Source: Ramazzottius varieornatus
Lineage: Eukaryota; Tardigrada; Eutardigrada; Parachela; Ramazzottiidae
Reading direction: 5' to 3'
DNA length: 64,000 nt
NCBI GenBank assembly: GCA_001949185.1
Contig: BDGG01000010.1
Coordinates: 508,873 to 572,872 of the forward strand
Both the position numbers and the translations under genes were made by a program. The notes under the pieces are model-generated. The model was not told the origin of the DNA and did not search any database. It saw only the letters and a program-made list of their open reading frames with translations. Positions within the stretch are counted from its first letter, which is position 1, and the number at the start of each line of letters is the position of its first letter. Below, in pieces: positions 11,717 through 27,100 of this stretch.

Positions 11717-12367
11717 TTAGACTTGGAAGCTTTTCTTGAGTCGCAGTTCATCGAGGATTTCTTGCAGCTCGATGTCCGTGCGCGTCTCCAAGCTGGGAAT
11801 GAGGGACTTGACTTCCTCGACCGTCTCAGGCATGAGGTTGGCCAGGGCAGCCATCTCGTACGGGTGGAGGTTCTTCGTAGACAACATTTCGTTCACTGAA
11901 GCCACAGTATCCATATTCTTGAAGTGGCCGAAACGCTGAACGTATGCGTGGATCTTCATGAAGACATCGGGCAACTCTGCTTCCTGCAAAATAAGTAAAA
12001 ACAGTTGGTACCAAGTACGCAGGTGTATGATGGGCCCATCCATGCGCACCGTAGACCTGAATGCGCACCGCCGTTCGAGAACGGCCATGCCCTGCTACGC
12101 ATTCTGCGCGACCTGCAAATGCATACGAAAAATCTCGACGGATAGTGACACAGTACGAATAAGACTTCTGCGGAGATACAATGGGAAACAGTAGCGTTAG
12201 TGAGGGCTGCTTACTCCTTCTGATGATTCGTTCTGCTTCTTTCGCTGCTCGAGTAAGAGGAAAACTTCGGAGTTGAGAAGTGGACGAGCGGCTTGGAATT
12301 CTTTGGGGAAGCTCAGTTCCTTGGCATCTTCGATCTCTTCGACTGGCTCGTTGTTCAGGCGATCCAT
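11717..12367 (-). CDS. POLR2D: RNA polymerase II subunit RPB4
   Basis: Two exons (12367-12215 and 11983-11717) give 139 residues; human RPB4 has 142. Conserved blocks are [46 protein letters not shown], the [17 protein letters not shown] region, and a C-terminal helix ending KKSFQV. RPB4 pairs with RPB7 to form the stalk of RNA polymerase II, binding emerging RNA and linking transcription to mRNA decay. The ATG at 12367 precedes [17 protein letters not shown], which aligns with the start of the family. The gene is divergent from IMMP1L with 488 bp between the two starts. Confidence 0.96.
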
Positions 12368-12855
12368 TATTAAAACCGCTTTGTCGAGCTCCGAACCTCT
12401 GGTACTCTGGTAGGACGTCAAATACAACAAGGCATGAGGAGGTGAGGATACTTGAAAGTGATCAGGGACAGGAAAAGTAATGTCTGATGCACAGATGCAG
12501 TATTCAAAGGACGACATGAGACGGCTCGCCAACGATTAAATTTTTACGGGGTTCAACCGAATATTTAAGGCTTACAGCAGCTAATACGGTTAAGTTTACG
12601 AGCTCCCACTTAGTCATCAAGTTGATTGGATTGCCTTGATTTGTGGCAGACAGATGGATTTTACGAAATGATAATCTGTAGAAATCCGAATTCTCAGTCT
12701 CAGTTTTTCTTCCTCCTGTCACCATAAACTGCTCTTTTAAGCTTCTGGAAAACTCCAGTCTCGTGCAACCTCCTGGACCCAGAAGAGAGGACGACTGTCG
12801 TCCACCGCGAAACAGATAATCCTTACTGTTCGATGAAACGGAACAGGAAGGAAAG
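12368..12855. promoter_or_regulatory. Shared intergenic region of RPB4 and IMMP1L
   Basis: The 488 bp between two divergent start codons must hold both promoters and 5' UTRs. I see no TATA box or repeat that I can assign with confidence. Confidence 0.45.
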
Positions 12856-13812
12856 ATGATGCGATTACCAACAGGACTTCTGTTCGGACCATTCTCTTCG
12901 GTTCTGCTTTCAGTTGCGCGGTATGCCTCTGGTTCCTTTACATCTCGCCTGTCTTCCCCCAGACTTGCGAATGGCTCTTCCAAAAGCTGGCGGCTGCTGA
13001 AAGCTACGATTAAGTACGGCTGCATCATGTACGTCGTCAACAACTACATCGTGGATTTCTTTGTGGTAATTATCACTTGATTAGAATACGGCTCATGACG
13101 TCTGAATCCACCTGTTCGCTTTACCGTTCATTTGTGACGTCATTCGCTTTTGGTTAGGCACGCCTGTTTTACTTCCGGCTGTTCCGTTGTAGTGCATCGG
13201 ACCTTCTATGGAACCCACCATACAGTCCCACGATGTAGTAATAACCGAGCACATTTCTCAAAGATTTGGAAGTCTCCGAAGGTGAGTAGAAAATGGAAAG
13301 GGTATTCGACAGCGGTTCTCCTTTTACAATTTTAGGGGTGACCTGATCGTAGCAAGATCGCCGATAAACCCAACCTCTTTCATCTGTAAAAGGATCGTCG
13401 GACTAAACGGCGACTTGGTGTACGATGAAAATCTCCACCTTGTGAAGGTAAATTCCCGCGCTGCACTTTTTCCCGTATAAGCCATTTTCATTTAACGTCC
13501 AAATTTCTTTTTTCATTTCGCTTTTTCATTTTGGCAGGTACCTCGAGGCCATGTTTGGCTGGAGGGCGACAACGCAAGGGACAGCGTAGATTCCCGCCGC
13601 TATGGTAAGACGTTGGCTGACTCAAGAAATTGTTACCATTATCGACTTACACCTGCTCTTTGACTGGTGTTCTTGAAGGTCCAATACCGGAAGGTTTGGT
13701 CCGCTCAAAGCTATACTTCAGACTCTGGCCTCTTTCCCGCTTCGGAAGGATAGTGAACTTCAAAAGAAGGTCTTTGCCTGGCGAGGACCTCGAAGAACTA
13801 AGCTCATACTGA
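12856..13812 (+). CDS. IMMP1L: Mitochondrial inner membrane protease subunit 1
   Basis: Five exons (12856-13065, 13193-13281, 13336-13447, 13538-13604, 13679-13812) join to 203 residues. The S26 signal-peptidase catalytic pair is visible: Ser in GPSMEPT and Lys in ICKRIVGLNGD. The third conserved block is GHVWLEGDNARDSVDSRRYG, then a PIPEGLV block close to the C terminus. IMMP1L removes sorting peptides from proteins of the mitochondrial intermembrane space. The protein is longer than human (166) because of an Arg/Ser-rich N-terminal extension that could be a mitochondrial targeting sequence; a later Met could also serve. NSTDS in the human protein corresponds to RDSVDS here. Confidence 0.93.
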
Positions 13813-14112
13813 AAACACAGTGAAAAAATTCTGAAGGAGAGGAATCATTTGTAAACACTGTAGTTGTACAGCCAGATTATGCAATTTAACTGAATTTTCT
13901 TCGTTGAATATCATTATTATGTTAGCATTGGACGTCGATGAGATTCAGTTGGTTGATTTGAATAGCTGCTTTGATCACAGAAGGAAAATACGGAGATTAC
14001 GCGGAATGAGAAAAGGTCAGATCAAACTCAGACGAGCATGTGTGCTCCTACTTTCGAGTATTGTCCTGCGAATCACGTTTTAAACTAGAATATCGTGCGC
14101 ATCCTGAGTGGC

Positions 14113-17636
<3,524 letters not shown>

Positions 17637-17826
17637 CCTTCGTGCGAGGTAAATATAGTGCAGCTATGTAACTAGATACTCCAGGCACGCAGCAGAGACG
17701 GCAGGATCCTCCACTTGCGTTTCAAGGCCGATTCCGTATCAATCAGGACGAAAATTATGATCAATAATCCTCCGTGCTGCGAAGATTGCGGAATGCCCAC
17801 GAATGACGTCACTACGGCACAAGGTA

Positions 17827-17968
17827 CGGTAATGCTTCTTGAATTTCGCGAATTACGTGATCATACGCGTTTAGTTGAATCCCGGTCCGAAAATTGTTCC
17901 CTACCAATCCCCTAAGGGATGTTTCGCGCGTATGATGACGTAATTCGCGAAGTTCAAGAAGCATTACA
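17827..17968. repeat. Fold-back element between PHTF and MAT1
   Basis: GGTAATGCTTCTTGAATTTC on the left pairs with the complement of GAAGTTCAAGAAGCATTAC on the right. The pairing continues through GCGAATTACGT and CATACGCG, giving arms of about 45 bp round a loop of about 45 bp. There is no ORF. Confidence 0.7.
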
Positions 17969-18297
17969 GTATGACATAACACAATCATAACATTCTCAAC
18001 CAATGTTTTCTTCCAGGTTTCCGGACGATTTCTTCCTCACCTGCACTGTAGCACTGTAGTGCCGTGTATTGAACAGAACGCATCTTAATTACGAATTCAA
18101 GATGATTTTAGAGTAACCATCGAGAATACAGCTTTCGTATAGATTGACTTCACGTTGAAGAGCTCGACGAGGAATGTCCGACATCCTCTTTGAAAATCAC
18201 GAAAACACACAGAATGACCAACAAAATTTCTCGCCTGCCGAGTGCAATCAAGAAGTCCGAAAAGACATCAGAAAGTTCTAGTTCGTACAGAAAGCGT

Positions 18298-19411
18298 TTA
18301 CTGGCGGTTAAATTTACAGTAAAGACCATCAAAGGCAGCCAGAAGGGCCCGACGAGCCGGAATGACGCTCTCGAAGCCCATGGTCAGCTCCAGCGTTGAG
18401 GAAGCTCGAGTCGCTTTGAGATAATCTTTCTCAGCCAGGGAACGAGGAGAAGCCACAGGTGGACCACTCATATTTCCTTCCACCTTGTCCAGCTCTTCGT
18501 CACGCAAGAACCACTGAAGGTCGTTATCGGTCAGGACCGGCGGTGGTTCTTCGATGACGGATCTTTGCAGAAGGCCGCTCATCTGGTAGTCTTCGCTTTC
18601 CGTGCACTGGTCTAACACACTGTTCTTCCGTTTATGACTTTCCCATACGGCTTCCGCGGACATTTCCGAGTCTTGGAGGTCGTCCAGAAGTTGCTCGCGC
18701 TCTTTGGCCCGACGCGTCTCATCCTCACGCTACAAAAATCCACAGTTCATTACACCAGAGCCAATGACGTCACGGTAGACAGCCTAATTGATTGCTGATT
18801 GATAACTAAAACTTTACAACTTCTGGTTATGCGCCAGTTGATACCACAGCCAACTTCTGAATGACTTCTGAGTTCCGAGCGGCGACAAATTCCAAGATAT
18901 CTACCTTGTCAAGAAAGAACTTCCGAGAGTTGTCATCGCTGTTCAGCCGTTCTTCATCCACGATCTTCATCAGTAATTCCTGATCGCTGCTCTTCTTATG
19001 CCTGCTTTTCTGCAGCTGCTTCTTGCGTTCCTCTTTGACAGCCTCGATATCGCGCTTTGTCTTCTCCACTTCGATTCCGTTAACTATATTGAAGATGAAC
19101 GTCTCCACTTGCTCCAGGTAGTCGTTAAACTCTCGTAAGGAAGAAAAGTCTTCTTGACGGAGGTTCAAATCGTTGTAGATGCGCCGCCGCACGTCCACTT
19201 CTTTGTCCATCTCGGCATCCTCGAAGAACTGCTCGCGAAACTTACTGCGCTTCAGCGGCTTGTTGCACTGCGGACAGGATCCACTACCTCGCACGAACAG
19301 CTGTTCCACACAGTTATCACAGAGTCGATGGCCGCATTCGTTGACCAGAAGCTTGAGCGATGGATTACGATATTTGGACGACTTGCAGCGCGGACACGTC
19401 TGCCACTCCAT
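18298..19411 (-). CDS. MNAT1: CDK-activating kinase assembly factor MAT1
   Basis: Two exons (19411-18905 and 18729-18298) give 312 residues; human MAT1 has 309. The N-terminal C3HC4 RING finger is clear: CPRCKSSKYRNPSLKLLVNE, then CGHRLCDNC and CPQCNKPLKRSKFREQFFED. A coiled-coil follows (SLREFNDYLEQVETFIFNIV to KQLQKSRHKK), then an acidic region. The C-terminal segment GFESVIPARRALLAAFDGLY is the conserved CDK7/cyclin H-binding end. MAT1 stabilises CDK7-cyclin H and anchors it to TFIIH for transcription and repair. It is head to head with NUS1, 263 bp apart. Confidence 0.95.
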
Positions 19412-19674
19412 CTCGGAGGCGCTTCAGCACGTCTTCAGCCCGTCTGTTAGTACCCAGAGGTCCGTCTAACGATGACGATACGGTCGATACCTGGAAACAC
19501 AAGTATCAGAAAGAGATAGAACATTATGAAACAGAAATTAAAACTCAGAACTTAGGAATCATCAGTCATCACGTGACGGCTTGTCTAGACGAAGCGGTCC
19601 CAAGCAGTCCGCTCCGGATAGGGCAGTTTACTCACGTGACAAACCATCTGTTTTCCGGGATAACGGGTCACGTG
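19412..19674. promoter_or_regulatory. MAT1/NUS1 bidirectional promoter with three E-boxes
   Basis: The 263 bp between the two start codons contain three TCACGTGA palindromes (19569-19576, 19632-19639 and 19668-19675). This is the extended E-box bound by USF, MITF/TFEB-type bHLH-ZIP factors. The last one touches the NUS1 start, with CACGTGATG joining the box to the ATG. Site sequence is seen; factor binding is inferred. Confidence 0.6.
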
Positions 19675-21441
19675 ATGCCTTGCGAGTTGATTGAAGCGGT
19701 TATCGATTGGCTTGAACTGTTGGCATGTCACGTTGGCAGTCGGACATCGCATCCCGATCTCCTGGAATCTTTCTTCCTCCGCCGTCTCTTCCTTGTTCTA
19801 TTCCATGCTTTGTTTCTTCTCTCACTGCTGGTACCTGCTACATGGACGATGGGATCACTATCGGTGGCGCTGAGTAATCTTGTCTTGATCGGCTTGTGGA
19901 GGCTTCTACATCTTCTCATCGCCGCATATTCTTTCCTACTCTCCTTCCTCTGGCGTCTCAACCTGTTTGACCGTCTACTCCGCTGCTACCACTCTTCCCG
20001 CGCACTGGACATCGCACGGTCGGATCTTCGAAACCTGTCTCGCTTGCCAGTTCATCTGGGCTTCGTGTTCTCCGATGATCCGAGAAGATTTGCCTTGCTC
20101 AATGTTGCCGAGCTAATTGCCTGGTGTGCCGCTGTGGGAATTTCTTGCGTCAGTATCTATGATAAACACGGTAAGCGAAAGAAACCACATTTTGCGAGAG
20201 AGACTCAATAGCCTGATACTTAACTTTACAGGTTTCTGGAGGACGAGTCGGCATGAACTGCAGCGTGTCGTGGAGAAGAAGCTGCACAGCTGCAAATCAA
20301 CTTCCGAAATCCTTCTGCGCGTCGATGTTCAGTCCTCAAATGACTTGCTCCAGATCCCTCTGCTGACCGCACAAAACAACGCAAAGCCTTGGAGGATCGA
20401 TGGTAAGAATGTTAGGAAGAACAAAAGTACGGCGCTGGGAAGTAAAAAGAAGCCGGAAGGTTTTCGATCTCAGTTATTAGTTCTGTCTTTGACTGTCTAT
20501 GATGTCATAGCCAGATCCGCGTATGACAGTTCATACTGTCGGTTTCAGCCGGCTGCAGTGGCGTCATGTGTTCCTCTTTGGCATAATGGTGTTTGGTGAT
20601 GGACGAAAGCTCGCCGAACTGAAATCGTCCGTTTCGGAACGCACTAGCCTCTCCAAGAATAACGGAATCTTTTCTGTCTTTTAGGTACATTGATTTATTT
20701 TTTGAGCGAGGCGGATGGAAAGGCGACCCTGGTGGAAGGGACCAGAAGAATTTGTTCGGCTGTGAAGGACCGAAGGCTCCCTACTTCCGTCATCGATCAG
20801 AACTTATTCGACTCACACATCCGTGGTAATTCATTCTCATCTTCTGTATAGATGCCTTCGAGTCTGGTTTGATGACTCTTCTGCCTTTTCAGAAATGCAA
20901 GACTTTCCAGATCCAGATTTAATTATGAAAATTGGCAAGGTGGACAGTCTTTCGGGCTATCCACCCTGGCAAGTTCGCCTCTCAGAAATATTGTAAGAAA
21001 CTTAACCGTCTGGTGCTGTTGTATATAGAAGGTTCGGCGAAGCTAAAATAAGCTGTTTAGCCGTTCTTAGCCGTGGCAAAAAATATTTTAGCCGCGGCTA
21101 AAGCAACTAAAATCGTGCGTTCGAATGATTTATTGATGCCAAAACTATTTTAGCCGACTTAGCATCAATAAATCAATCTAACGCACAATACATTTTAGCC
21201 GTGGCTAAAAGTATTTTAGCTGGTTTAGCCGCGGCTAAAATATTTTTAGCCACGGCCAACGAAGAACGGCTAAAGCGGCTTACTTTAGCTTCGCCAAGCC
21301 TTCTATACTGGTGTATTCTAAACTTGGCTAACCCATTCCTGTTACTTCAGGTACATGCCAAACCCGAGAGAGGTTTCTTTTTGTGATTTCCGCGACGCGT
21401 TATTCAGATTTACGCGGGTGGAGCAGCGTCTGGGACGATAA
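19675..21441 (+). CDS. NUS1: NUS1 / Nogo-B receptor, dehydrodolichyl diphosphate synthase subunit
   Basis: Five exons (19675-20170, 20232-20402, 20685-20825, 20893-20992, 21351-21441) join to about 332 residues. The N-terminal half has hydrophobic segments (FFLRRLFLVLFHALFLLSLL and the following SLSVALSNLVLIGLW). The cis-prenyltransferase-like domain begins at LRNLSRLPVHLGFVFSDDPR, passes through WCAAVGISCVSIYDKHG and VDSLSGYPPWQVRLSEIL, and ends VEQRLGR. That last RxG motif is the NUS1 signature and contributes to the active site made with DHDDS. The complex makes dolichol precursor for N-glycosylation on the endoplasmic reticulum. I start at 19675 because upstream in-frame codons run into antisense of MAT1. 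The last intron carries a fold-back element. Confidence 0.93.
21024..21307. repeat. TTAGCCGCGGCTAAA-rich fold-back element in NUS1 intron 4
   Basis: Ends are TATAGAAGGTTCGGCGAAGC and its near complement GCTTCGCCAAGCCTTCTATA. Internal sequence is built from repeated palindromic TTTAGCCGCGGCTAAA and TTTAGCCGTGGCTAAA units, and TGATTTATTGATGC pairs with GCATCAATAAATCA around the centre. A TA at each border suits a Tc1/mariner-type target duplication. No ORF. Confidence 0.75.
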
Positions 21442-22051
21442 TCTTCCGGGGGTTTCTCTCTGTTGAGTTCTTTTGTGACTTTTCCATTGATAGGACTCTC
21501 TTAAGTTATTTTACTTATTGTCGAGTTTATTTTCTTACTGGAAATCCTTCAAAGGCTCCCCATTTTATTGGGGCGTGAGTTCTGTCATTTCTTTCCGAGA
21601 CTGTTTTCTACACTTTCCATGATTCCAGTGTACGAAAAAGTGGATTTCTGAGTGTTCCACGTAGAGTCAGTTGGAAAACAATGGTTTTGCTCCGCGGATA
21701 AATCTGACGAATGAAGATCAGTCATCAGATCGATCGAGATATTGATAGGCGGACAGATAATTTCTGGAAACCAACCAGGATGTCCCAGTTTTTTTGTACT
21801 TGACCACAGCATTGTTTGCACGTACGCGCAGTTCATGCTACTACACAGAAGGAAATTCCATGAACGAGGACTGTTTTCTACGGATATAAAACTTCACTCT
21901 TTGAATCCAATTCCTCCTCTAGCGTCAAAACTCTAAAGGCGGATTTTGGAAAAAGCTGTTTTTCTCTTCCCAAGATTTCACTTGACACCTTCTTCCGCAT
22001 AATTCCTGAACGCTGCTTTTTTACCAGGTTTCTTGTCAGCAGGAAACGAAG
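21442..22051. other. Intergenic between NUS1 and secreted-protein gene
   Basis: No gene is supported. Probable NUS1 3' UTR on the left and the promoter/5' UTR of the next gene on the right. Confidence 0.45.
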
Positions 22052-23101
22052 ATGCTGGCCTTGTTAATAGTCCTTCTGGCTTTGTCCTCCGTCAAGATGT
22101 CAGCAGCCATCCCCATCCTGGTTGCCTTTAACGTCTCCACCACGACCATCCCCGTCGACGTCGTTTCCTCTACAGTCGTCCCTGTGGACTTCTCTTCTTC
22201 CTCCACCAACCTTCCTGCACGATCGATGGACCTCACTGCAACCACCGGTGTGATGCAGATCGTCCTCACATCCACAAATGCCCCGACCTCAAAGGAAGTC
22301 CCTTCGTCGTCTCCTTCCAACCCGGATCATGTGACTTCCAATGCTGAAAGGACTGACGTCGTCGTCGTCGTTCCCGCTGTCAAGGCCCGAGAGCTGAGCC
22401 AAGAAGGGACAGGAGATATCCAGACTGACGTCGCAACTATGCCCAGGAATGACTCCGTCGTTGCCGCCAACAGCCAGCCCACGGTGACAGGAACCGCCAT
22501 CGTCCCAGCTGTCCAACTTCCGGCTGGATCGATCATCATCAATCCTCCAAAGGTAAGATCGAACACTCAAATGTCTGTCAAATCAACTGATCATCGCAGC
22601 TTTTTGAATTTGGTTAGCTTACTCTACCACGCCAATCAGAACAACTTCCTGCTCAATCAAACTTATGCAAATCAATCAAGTGCTGCAATGAATTGACTTC
22701 CGGGTTCCTTTACAGGATGTTCAGCCTGTTCACCAACCAACTGTGGTCAACGGACAACCTCTTCCCGCAAGCTCCTTTCCAGTGAACCAGCCTCCTCCAT
22801 GTAAGCCATCCTTCTCCAACTATCTTGGCAGTTGGGACTCGGGCCAATGGACCGAACCAGATCGTTATCCCAACTGTCGCATATCATCATTCTTATTGGC
22901 AGAGTGTGTGCGCCGCTTTGGCAAACGATCTGTTACAGGTCGTCTCCCGTCCTGTTTTGTGTCGTACTAGGAAATTCTGATGGAAGCATTTGTGTTGTCT
23001 TTTCAGTGACACCAAAAATTGCTCCTACTTTCGTCCTCGCTGAACCTGTGCAAGGACCTGCGGTGGGGATCCCAACTGGAACACAGCAGCGTTTCTTTTA
23101 G
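22052..23101 (+). CDS. Secreted Ser/Thr/Val/Pro-rich protein, unknown family
   Basis: Three exons (22052-22552, 22716-22800, 23007-23101) join in frame to 226 residues. A signal peptide is clear (MLALLIVLLALSSVKMSAA). The mature protein is of low complexity, with many Ser, Thr, Val and Pro residues (STTTIPVDVVSSTVVPVDFS), a VVVVVP stretch, no Cys and a PP-rich C-terminal third ending TGTQQRFF. Dense Ser/Thr/Pro suggests O-glycosylation or a disordered extracellular matrix role. I recognise no domain. An intron holds a palindromic element, and there is a good GT-AG fit at both introns, so the gene model is likely real. Confidence 0.65.
22858..22932. repeat. Palindromic element copy in secreted-protein intron 2
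   Basis: Outer arms CAGATCGTT / AACGATCTG enclose CCCAACTGTCGCA and GTGTGCGCCGCTTTGGCAAA. It is a diverged copy of the GTGGCGCA family. Confidence 0.6.
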
Positions 23102-24115
23102 ATCAACTCCGATTTTCCGCTCGCTTTTGTTGCTGCGGCTGGACCCATTTTGCGACAGGTTCGTTTAGTCACTGATTTTCTGGAAAGGCAGAAGGTTGTA
23201 TTCGTTAAATTTTTATGGTTTTATGCTGTGTTGAAAGCATGAACTTTGCCTGCGTTTTTACAGTCAGTATTATATGACTTTTCCGACACTTTTGAACTTG
23301 CGTTTTGAGCATGTGAAAATGTAGTTTGATGAAAATGTAGTTTAACGAAAAAAGTCGAGTTTCTTGTGCAATTCATGGCTAGAACCGAGTACAGTGGAAG
23401 GGAACAATGATGGCCCGAGGCGTAAAGAGTAAATTGTTCCTCGGCTGAGATTTTCATGAATGGAAAGTTCAAAGTTGGGCGTACAACAAAGAACGTTCGA
23501 ATCCGGCCACCAACCTGCTTGGTGGTCTTTCTCGGCTCATCTGCCTGGAATTACCACAAAAAGTGGCCCACTGTTCCCACATCGGTTTAAATGACGAAGA
23601 GACATGTTTTCACTTTAATTGTCACGATATATAGTGAAGACGGCTGAAGATCACAACATAATGTACACAGTATTGACGGGGTACACTAAACGTGGACAGT
23701 TTGCAGAACTCCGATTAAAGCAATACGTCCACCGGTTTAGATGATACTTCCGTAAATTTGGTGCATGCTTTTGTTCAGTGGCACTCGGCCACTACAGTAC
23801 ATCACGCCCTGGCGGAGTGAGCTGCCATTGGAAGCTGCCGTTCGGTGTCCCTTCATTTTACTTGGATCCGTATTGAACACTACGTTTTTCGCCATTATTA
23901 TAGAGAAAAGATTCATTCTGCATCGCATCGCATGCTCGAAGACTGTTCGTTATGTTCCAGCTGAAACAACACCAGATGGCGATGCCGAAAGACTAAGGCG
24001 ACTAGTGGCAGATCGTGTCCGCAGCAATGTTCTTGTTAGTTCTTCCGAGATTTCAATCGCGTTCTGCAATATAAAGCAATGTACAATTCCGAAGTTTCAA
24101 GGATCAGCTGCAAGT
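23102..24115. other. Intergenic; no supported gene
   Basis: Frames at 23765-24163 (plus) and 23737-23928 (minus) are unrecognised and overlap each other. I see no repeat or RNA gene that I can defend. Confidence 0.45.
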
Positions 24116-27100
24116 TCAACTGACCTCTTTAAAAATGCGCTCGACCACTGCAAAGGACTCTGAGTTCGAATCGAGGAACCGGCTGATGGTCGACAACATC
24201 AAACGTTCCGCGTCGCTGTATAGGGTGCTTTCAATGTCGGCTCTGACCACGGGCCAGTCCTCCGCTCGCCGTATGGCATTTAGCATGGCTGCATTTTGCT
24301 TCAGTGTGCGGTCTCTTCGAACCTTCTGTTCGTCGGTCTCCTGCATTACCGCAATCAACTCCGAGCTTTCTTGCCGAGTTCCTTGTTGGATATTGTCTTG
24401 TAACTGGTCAAGCTTCTCATCTGTCTTCCTCAAGATCTGTCGGGGGAGACATGAGCGAGATAAAGTTAGTACAGTGAAGGTGTTTCAGCATTAGGTGCCA
24501 GTGCAAAGGGAGCAAACATTTGGGCATGAGCAAATGATTTAATATGATCGTTATTCGAGCGGCGCACGTCGATCATCACGGTCATTGGCCAAAGTTGTGC
24601 TCCATTCAAGAAAACGATCATGTTCAGATCCTTTGTCGGCGTTCCAGTTTACCTGTAACTCTTCGCGGTATCCATAAACATGAGACTCGTGGATTCGCAG
24701 ACGCTCTCGAACGAAACCCAGTTCGTCATCCAGACTTTGCAGTCGATCATCCATATCACTTCTTTGCTTCAGATGTAACGCGTTTTTCTTGATATCGTGG
24801 GACTGTTGTTCGTACTTGTCCAAGAACTGGCGCAGCCGCCAGTTATCGTCCATAACTTTCTGGATGGCTGCTCTATGAGACTGGATCTGGTTCAAGATGG
24901 CCTGTTTTTCTTGGGCGGCCTTGATGAAGAAGGTGGCTTGAATCTGGACGATGTCGCTAGCATCGCCCTGCCCGTGGTCCGCAGCACCTATAGTGGGTAG
25001 CGTCATCAACTCGAACCGGGTCTTCACACCACGCTGCTGGTGCTCAAGTTCTCGTAGAATTTTGGCGAACCACGAGCGTTGTTCTTCCACGCGATTCCTT
25101 TGGGCTCGATACTGCTCGCGCTCCAGGGCTACAACGGCCATCCGTTCTTTGAACAACTGCGGAAAAATGATGATGCATTGATATTAGGTCACCTGGGTAC
25201 TTAATTGGTATAGAAGCGATCAAAGAGGGATGTTAGAAGAACTCCTCCAACCCGCTTTTAAATTGATACAAGATATCAGATCTTAGTCCAGTTGGAAATG
25301 GAATGTTATTATAATGGAACAATGAATCATCAGCACTTCTTTCTGCTGGACATTCCAGAATTAATCCACAAAACTTCAAAGCCGACTTACCCCGCTGAGC
25401 TCCTCATGACGAATGGACATGCCGGAGACGGTGTCCAGCTTGTTTTCCGCCTTGTCCGCAATGTATCGCAGCTTCAAGCGCGAGGAGCTCATCTCGGCTA
25501 CGGCTTCCTACAGAAAACGCCGAAACTGATAAGCCAGCGATTCTTATGACCGCTGCCATCAAAGTATTGCTGAACGGTCCACCAACAATTTTCCGAGCTT
25601 TGGCTTTCTCCACACTGCGCTCCGTGGTGTGCATGTACAGCATGGCTTCGGCCAGTGCAATCTCATTGCGTTTGCGCTCTTCCTCCTGGTGGTCCACTTC
25701 CTTCTTTAGATTCTTGATAGCCTCCCCTTGTCTTAGTATCCTCTCTTTCATCATATTCGCTTCCGCCATAATGGCATCTCGTCTGGCGGTTAACGTCTTG
25801 ACTTCGTCCAGCCTTTGCAAACTAGGACCTCTATCCGTCCCTTCCATAAATGCAATTCTTCGCTCAAGTTGCGCAGCTTTGTATTGCAAGTCATATACTT
25901 GTTGCGCCTGTCAGAACCAGACATACTTTTTGCACGTTCCAAACATTCAGATCGAAACAGATGTACCCGATTGTGCGCCGAATTTCGAATGCTGCGCATC
26001 TGGGTCCTCAGGTTCCCCAAGTACAGATCGCTTCCTTTAACATTTACATTCATAGTTTCCAGTTCTGCTTTCAAACTCATATTCTCTTGTGCTTTGTTGT
26101 AGTTTGTGTCTCTCAGCTTGATGGTCTTCCGGTTGGCAATGCGGAAGCTTGTTTCCCGTTCGTCGAGAGCCTTGTTCAGCTGAGCTAGCCGCTCTTCGTC
26201 GGTCACGTTTTTTTGGTTCACCAGGGCGTTCTTCTCTTCAATGTCCTGTGCGATGTTCCTCCAGCGAGCTTCGTCGGCTTTAGCGCGGTTGATTTGAGCA
26301 GTCAGCTCGAGAATGCTGGCTTTGGAGGTCTTGATGGCTCTTCGCTTAGTACCGCAAGCATTGTTGAAGGAATGAATTTGGTCCTGAATTTCCTGTATCT
26401 TCTTCTCTAGTTCTGCGGCGTAATCTCGGGCTTTGACAGCGTTGACTTCGTTTGCCGCTAGACGGCGCTCCAGTTCGGCATTGTTCCGCAGTTCGCTGTC
26501 ATAAAACTCCCGTTGGCGCTGCATGGCTTCGTTCTTTGCCGTAGTTTTCGCAGCCAGTGAATCTAATTCCTGCATACGGAAGCATCGTAAGTGGATCACG
26601 GAAAAAGTAAATTACAACATCATTCAACATCGGAAAATATCAACAATCTACTTTAATATATGTTTGGCGTGCGATTAAGATTTAACGAACTTTGTAGGGA
26701 AAAAGACGGAGATAAAAGTCCATATCAGAAGTTTGCCTGATGTTGTACTGTACACGTACGATGGAAATTTGTGGGACAGTAAATATTATGGAACAGGCGT
26801 TTTCGCTACAGCGGTACGGAAGCACGTATGTACACAGCGGATTCACACTAATATACTGGTCAACACTTTTCTACGGTCGAATATCCATTTTGCCGTCCTT
26901 TCCACCTGTCCCATAATTTTTACTGTCCAATAATTTTCCATCGTGCGTGTATTTATCTACCGCGTCAACCATACCTCCTGAAGTCGCCGAATGTCGTCGT
27001 CACCACTTTTTGCGTGCTGCTTGATCTTCGACCACTGTTCGATCTTAGCGTCGCGTTCGACCGTAGCTTCAGCCACTTGTTGAGTTAATCTGCCCAGCTC

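Noticed and set aside
19360-19674. Upstream in-frame extension of the NUS1 reading frame
   Set aside because: It runs through antisense of the conserved MAT1 RING exon and has no NUS1-like content; the ATG at 19675 is a better start.
23480-23520. tRNA-like T-loop sequence GTTCGAATCCGGCCACC
   Set aside because: No matching acceptor strand, D-arm or anticodon arm at the right distance on either strand.
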